Origin: CAYPTY01 sp965659005
GTDB taxonomy: Bacteria; Bacteroidota; Rhodothermia; Balneolales; Balneolaceae
Length of the DNA stretch: 37,194 bases
Assembly: GCA_965659005.1 (NCBI GenBank)
Contig: CBFHVG010000048.1
Coordinates: 1 to 37,194, forward strand
Direction of reading: 5' to 3'
The notes beneath the pieces were generated by a model. The model worked only from the letters and a program-made list of their open reading frames with translations. It did not search any database and had not been told where the DNA came from. The position numbers were made by a program, and so were the translations under genes. Below are positions 34,246-37,194 of the stretch, piece after piece. Position 1 is the stretch's first letter; each line of letters starts with the position of its first letter.

Positions 34246-36357
34246 TTATGCTTTGTAGTATATACTTACCAACGTTTCCATAACCAATAAAAGAAAGCCA
34301 GCCCACATAAACCAATACCATATCTCTTTGCCAAAACTGGCTGCTGCTAATTCAGATTCAAGTTCTTCGTCTGAAAAGTCTGCAGTTTCTATAATTGATG
34401 CCTTTAATTGATCTTCCAGATAATCTATTTGCGAGGAGTTATTTCCAATCAAATAAAAATCCGATTCCTCCTCTGGTAAATTGATACCAATTTGTTGGTC
34501 TAGATCAGTAGCTGTGACCTGAAGCCAGCCTGGTTTCCATTCCAGGGCAGGGTATTTGATATAGAAGCCATTTTCAGAGTTTATAAGCTCAGGCTTAGCT
34601 ATTTCTCCATTTAACTGTAGCTGAATCTCCCTGTCTGAGGTCTCAACATAGTTGTTGAACTCTTGTCCTAATTCAAATATTCTTAATCCACCGGATTCGG
34701 AAGCTGACGCATACAATAAAGTTCTGTAATACAAAGGTGCAAATACAGGATTAACCGGCAGGTCAGACCAACCAGGTTCATTTCCTAGAGTGAAGACAAA
34801 TAACCTACCATTCCCGTATGAATGTTGTCGAAGAATTATATCATCTACATTCGATTTAAGTATTGATATACCTGTTGCAGATTCTGATGGTTGTAACTGA
34901 AGATTGTAATAAATATTTGGTGGATTAAAGGTAAGGTTCTCATTCTCTGTCAAATCAAATACTTCATCTAGAATGGGATGGCCTTGTGGTAATTCATTGA
35001 TTTGAGAAGTTGCTTCGAATGATGCAAAATCACCTCGTATTCCATTAAAACTACCTACATTGAATTGGCTCAGTAGTTTATTGTAATTATTTAGATCACC
35101 ATTGGGTGATGGGAAAAAGATAAGCCCTTTACCATTTTGAACTAGATTTACCAATGATGGAAATACAAATTCTGGAACACTAACCAGACCATCTAAAATG
35201 ATGGTATCGTATTGATCAGTAAACCCACTGTTAAAAACACCAATATCATTTTTTGAATAACTAAGCTGCGTATCACTCTGATTTATAGCTTCTAAAATTA
35301 ATTCAGAATAACTCTGGGTTGAACCTGTTTTCTCAATTGAATCTGTAATCCAAAGAATACTTCTGTCTTCAGGTACAAATACAGAAAAATAGTATTCGTT
35401 ATCTGAGGTAAATTCATCACCTTCTATAATTAACTTACCTGATATATAGCCGGTTTTATTAGGAATAATCTGGAAAGTAAATAGCTCTTCTTCCTCCGGC
35501 CCTAATTCCACTGCATACTGCCCTACTAGATTACCTTCGAATTCCAGTGATACAAATTGGTTCAAAGCCCTTCTTTGACTGTAGTTCTTTAACGACACTT
35601 CAAGCTCTACAGGTAACCCAACGCTGATTATATCGCTATTCGCTTTTATGGAATTAAAAGAGGTATTCTGAACATCCGGATTACCCACAGCAAAGTAACT
35701 GACGGATACATCATCATTTTCAATTTCCGAAGTATCATTCTCAAAGTTAAGTTGTGATGCCTGCCCATCACTTAGGACGAATAACTTTTTATTTCGATAT
35801 GGTGAATTCGATAGGTAAGCAAGCAGGTTTTCAATTCTCTCATTAGTGAAATTTCCTGCAACCTCAATTTCGGCTGCTTCTAGTTTTCTTCTCAGTTCAT
35901 TCTGCCCTCCTTCTGAAAGCCGAATACCTGTACCATTTGTTAATTGTAAAATGAATTGATCACCTTCCTTTGATCGATCCACTAGCTTACTTACAATCTC
36001 CTTAGCCTGATCGAATATCGGTCCATTTTTATCTATCCTTTCCATACTAACACTATTGTCGATCAAGAAAACAACAATAGCAGGTTCATCTGAATCACTA
36101 AGGCCAGAAGTCAAAGATGGTGGTAAAAATGGACGAGACAGAACAAAAGCCAAACATATTATTGCCGCAATCCTTAAAAGCAATAAAACATACCTTTTAA
36201 TCTTTATACGTTTAATTGTTGTCTTCTGAAGCTCACTGAAAAAAGCTAAAGTTGAGAACTGAATCTTTTGTGGGCGCCTTAGATTGAGTAGATGAATCAG
36301 CAGTGGAATACCCACAGCTGTTAAGGCAATTAAAAAGATTGGATTCAGAAAACTCAT
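34246..36357 (-). CDS. BatA-type vWA membrane protein
   Basis: 703 residues. The N-terminal BatA module has two membrane helices (about 5-23 and 57-75) around 'PLLIHLLNLRRPQKIQFSTL'. A vWA domain follows with the MIDAS start D100-x-S102-x-S104 ('FLIDNSVSM'). Then comes a long beta-rich periplasmic region with a glutamine-amidotransferase-like 'ILDGLVSVPEFVFPSLVNLV', and a C-terminal membrane helix (about 680-700). The family is linked to aerotolerance (Bat) clusters; the real function is unclear. No MoxR ATPase or BatB/D gene is next to it here. It is first in a six-gene operon. Confidence 0.88.
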   Translation of the reverse strand: MSFLNPIFLIALTAVGIPLLIHLLNLRRPQKIQFSTLAFFSELQKTTIKRIKIKRYVLLLLRIAAIICLAFVLSRPFLPPSLTSGLSDSDEPAIVVFLIDNSVSMERIDKNGPIFDQAKEIVSKLVDRSKEGDQFILQLTNGTGIRLSEGGQNELRRKLEAAEIEVAGNFTNERIENLLAYLSNSPYRNKKLFVLSDGQASQLNFENDTSEIENDDVSVSYFAVGNPDVQNTSFNSIKANSDIISVGLPVELEVSLKNYSQRRALNQFVSLEFEGNLVGQYAVELGPEEEELFTFQIIPNKTGYISGKLIIEGDEFTSDNEYYFSVFVPEDRSILWITDSIEKTGSTQSYSELILEAINQSDTQLSYSKNDIGVFNSGFTDQYDTIILDGLVSVPEFVFPSLVNLVQNGKGLIFFPSPNGDLNNYNKLLSQFNVGSFNGIRGDFASFEATSQINELPQGHPILDEVFDLTENENLTFNPPNIYYNLQLQPSESATGISILKSNVDDIILRQHSYGNGRLFVFTLGNEPGWSDLPVNPVFAPLYYRTLLYASASESGGLRIFELGQEFNNYVETSDREIQLQLNGEIAKPELINSENGFYIKYPALEWKPGWLQVTATDLDQQIGINLPEEESDFYLIGNNSSQIDYLEDQLKASIIETADFSDEELESELAAASFGKEIWYWFMWAGFLLLVMETLVSIYYKA

Positions 36358-36385
36358 TTATAGATTAATTCTTACTTTATGCCGA

Positions 36386-36399
36386 TTGTTCCGGAACAA
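36386..36399. promoter_or_regulatory. Perfect 14-bp palindrome in the divergent promoter region
   Basis: TTGTTCCGGAACAA is fully self-complementary. It lies 28 bases before the vWA gene ATG and upstream of the lipoprotein promoter box, placed to act as an operator for either. Confidence 0.45.
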
Positions 36400-36419
36400 A
36401 ATGTAACTGATGCTATTAT

Positions 36420-36427
36420 TACATTTG
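36420..36427 (+). promoter_or_regulatory. Candidate -7 box for the lipoprotein gene
   Basis: TACATTTG fits TAnnTTTG and lies 39 bases before the ATG at 36466. It faces an opposing box two bases away. Confidence 0.35.
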
Positions 36428-36429
36428 TT

Positions 36430-36437
36430 CAAATATA
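36430..36437 (-). promoter_or_regulatory. Candidate -7 box for the six-gene vWA-hflX-aroA operon
   Basis: The minus strand reads TATATTTG (TAnnTTTG), giving a leader of about 65 bases that contains the 14-bp palindrome. A -33 match is not evident. Confidence 0.35.
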
Positions 36438-36465
36438 AAACAAAACTGCTGCATTCATTTAATTA

Positions 36466-37194
36466 ATGAAACGTAATTACGGCTTTCTCATTATTGCTGT
36501 TCTAATAATCTCACTTGCCTGTTCTAATAATAACACGAACTGGCAACAGCTTATTCCCAATGATACACCAATTGTAATCATTCCAGAAAAAAGTCTTTCG
36601 TTGAAAGATGTTGATGGGATGCAGCAAATAGCATTACTTGATGATATCACGCCAGGAAATGTTCTGAATGTGAAAGAGATCGAAGAAAGAGCTTTAACGA
36701 GCCAGCTACCATCTCGATTGTCTGTTGAAGCACTGTTTTTATATCCAGCAAACTCTACTGAGCTGGAACCTGTATGGGTAACTAAAGGCCCAGAAGATTA
36801 TATAACTCATCTGTCTGATATTTTTTATAAAACCTTTGAAGAAACTGTCTATAATTTCAATGGAGTGGATATTTACAGACTTTTTGTTGGACAAAATGAA
36901 ATCTATAGTATTCAACTCAAAGACTGGATATTTTTCTCGGAATCCAGCTATGCCCTTGAGAATGTTGCGAATGTTTTCCTCTCACAAAAAGAGTCATTTG
37001 ATTTCAATGGGCAATTAAATACCGGTGATTTCATAATCAATATTCCTTTTATGAAAACCTGGGTGAAGCAGGTAACTAAAGTTCTGTTTCATCCCGCTAT
37101 GAATAAGTTGTTTGATGGTAGTAGTTTCATTGTAAGTTCTTTTGAAAACAACCCTGATGAAGACATTGAACTTTCTTACAAAGGTCAATTCAAT
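36466..37194 (+). CDS. Lipoprotein of unknown function (3' end outside window)
   Basis: 243 codons are visible. The N-terminus MKRNYGFLIIAVLIISLAC is a lipoprotein signal with a lipobox ending at C19 followed by Ser-Asn-Asn, so it should be lipidated and exported. The mature part starts 'TPIVIIPEKSLSLKDV' and reads as a mixed alpha/beta protein ('YRLFVGQNEIYSIQLKDWIF', 'TGDFIINIPFMKTW'), reminiscent of large lipoproteins that measure their own residual values (DUF3352-like), but I do not recognise it with confidence. It is divergent from the vWA operon, with a 108-base shared regulatory gap. Confidence 0.8.
   Translation, partial: MKRNYGFLIIAVLIISLACSNNNTNWQQLIPNDTPIVIIPEKSLSLKDVDGMQQIALLDDITPGNVLNVKEIEERALTSQLPSRLSVEALFLYPANSTELEPVWVTKGPEDYITHLSDIFYKTFEETVYNFNGVDIYRLFVGQNEIYSIQLKDWIFFSESSYALENVANVFLSQKESFDFNGQLNTGDFIINIPFMKTWVKQVTKVLFHPAMNKLFDGSSFIVSSFENNPDEDIELSYKGQFN

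Noticed and set aside
34244..34321. Longer start for the 3-TM protein
   Set aside because: Would overlap the vWA gene by 76 bases; the ATG at 34243 fits the operon spacing.
1..37194. CRISPR, insertion sequence, phage, toxin-antitoxin or defence island
   Set aside because: No repeat-spacer array, transposase, integrase, restriction gene or antitoxin-like pair appears on either strand; the content is housekeeping.

Overview
The window looks like an ordinary chromosomal core region of a Gram-negative member of the Bacteroidota/Balneolota/Rhodothermota (FCB) group. The evidence is indirect. It has a TonB-dependent receptor and several families common in that group (DUF3078 barrel, DUF2851, BatA-type vWA membrane protein, FeoB-associated Cys-rich protein, PD40-amidohydrolase fusion). 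Several genes are preceded by TAnnTTTG boxes, the -7 element of Bacteroidota-type promoters. G+C is roughly 40 % by eye, and no neighbour stands out as recently transferred. I found no insertion sequence, phage, CRISPR array, rRNA or integration site, and no gap between genes longer than about 200 bases.

Left part (1-9.5 kb): a truncated TonB receptor (-), murI (+), a PIN-PhoH ATPase (-) and a TrmH-type rRNA methyltransferase (-). Then comes an ALDH7-type dehydrogenase one base ahead of an exported RidA-like protein (+). These run head-on, with no gap, into a three-gene minus-strand operon: PyrR-like phosphoribosyltransferase, DUF3078 barrel, PLP decarboxylase.

Middle (9.5-16.4 kb): ytxH-like and DUF2851 genes (overlapping) and a tRNA-Gln(UUG) with its own promoter and terminator. 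A tight operon prs-rplY-pth-hppA (PRPP synthesis, 5S-rRNA-binding protein bL25, peptidyl-tRNA hydrolase, membrane pyrophosphatase) ends at a clear hairpin terminator. An unrecognised 220-residue protein follows.

16.4-24.8 kb: a 1.1k-residue exported PD40 propeller-amidohydrolase (-). Divergent from it is feoA-feoB-Cys-rich protein-pyrF-rnhA (+), whose leader carries a perfect TTTAGAT/ATCTAAA dyad resembling DtxR-family metal operators. tsaD (-) follows.

24.8-37.2 kb (minus strand): hsp20-dnaK with a strong terminator placed directly against the tsaD start, then a six-gene operon (vWA membrane protein, 3-TM protein, hflX, CBS protein, 1000-residue TPR protein, aroA). A truncated lipoprotein gene diverges at the right edge.

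No radically new system is evident. The items most worth a second look are regulatory: the feo dyad, the face-to-face promoters with a 14-bp palindrome at 36.4 kb, the clustered palindromes at 9.45 kb, the dyad flush against the TrmH start, and the dyad over the hsp20-dnaK promoter. On the protein side they are the exported RidA next to ALDH7, the PyrR homologue with a changed PRPP loop, and the orphan after hppA.
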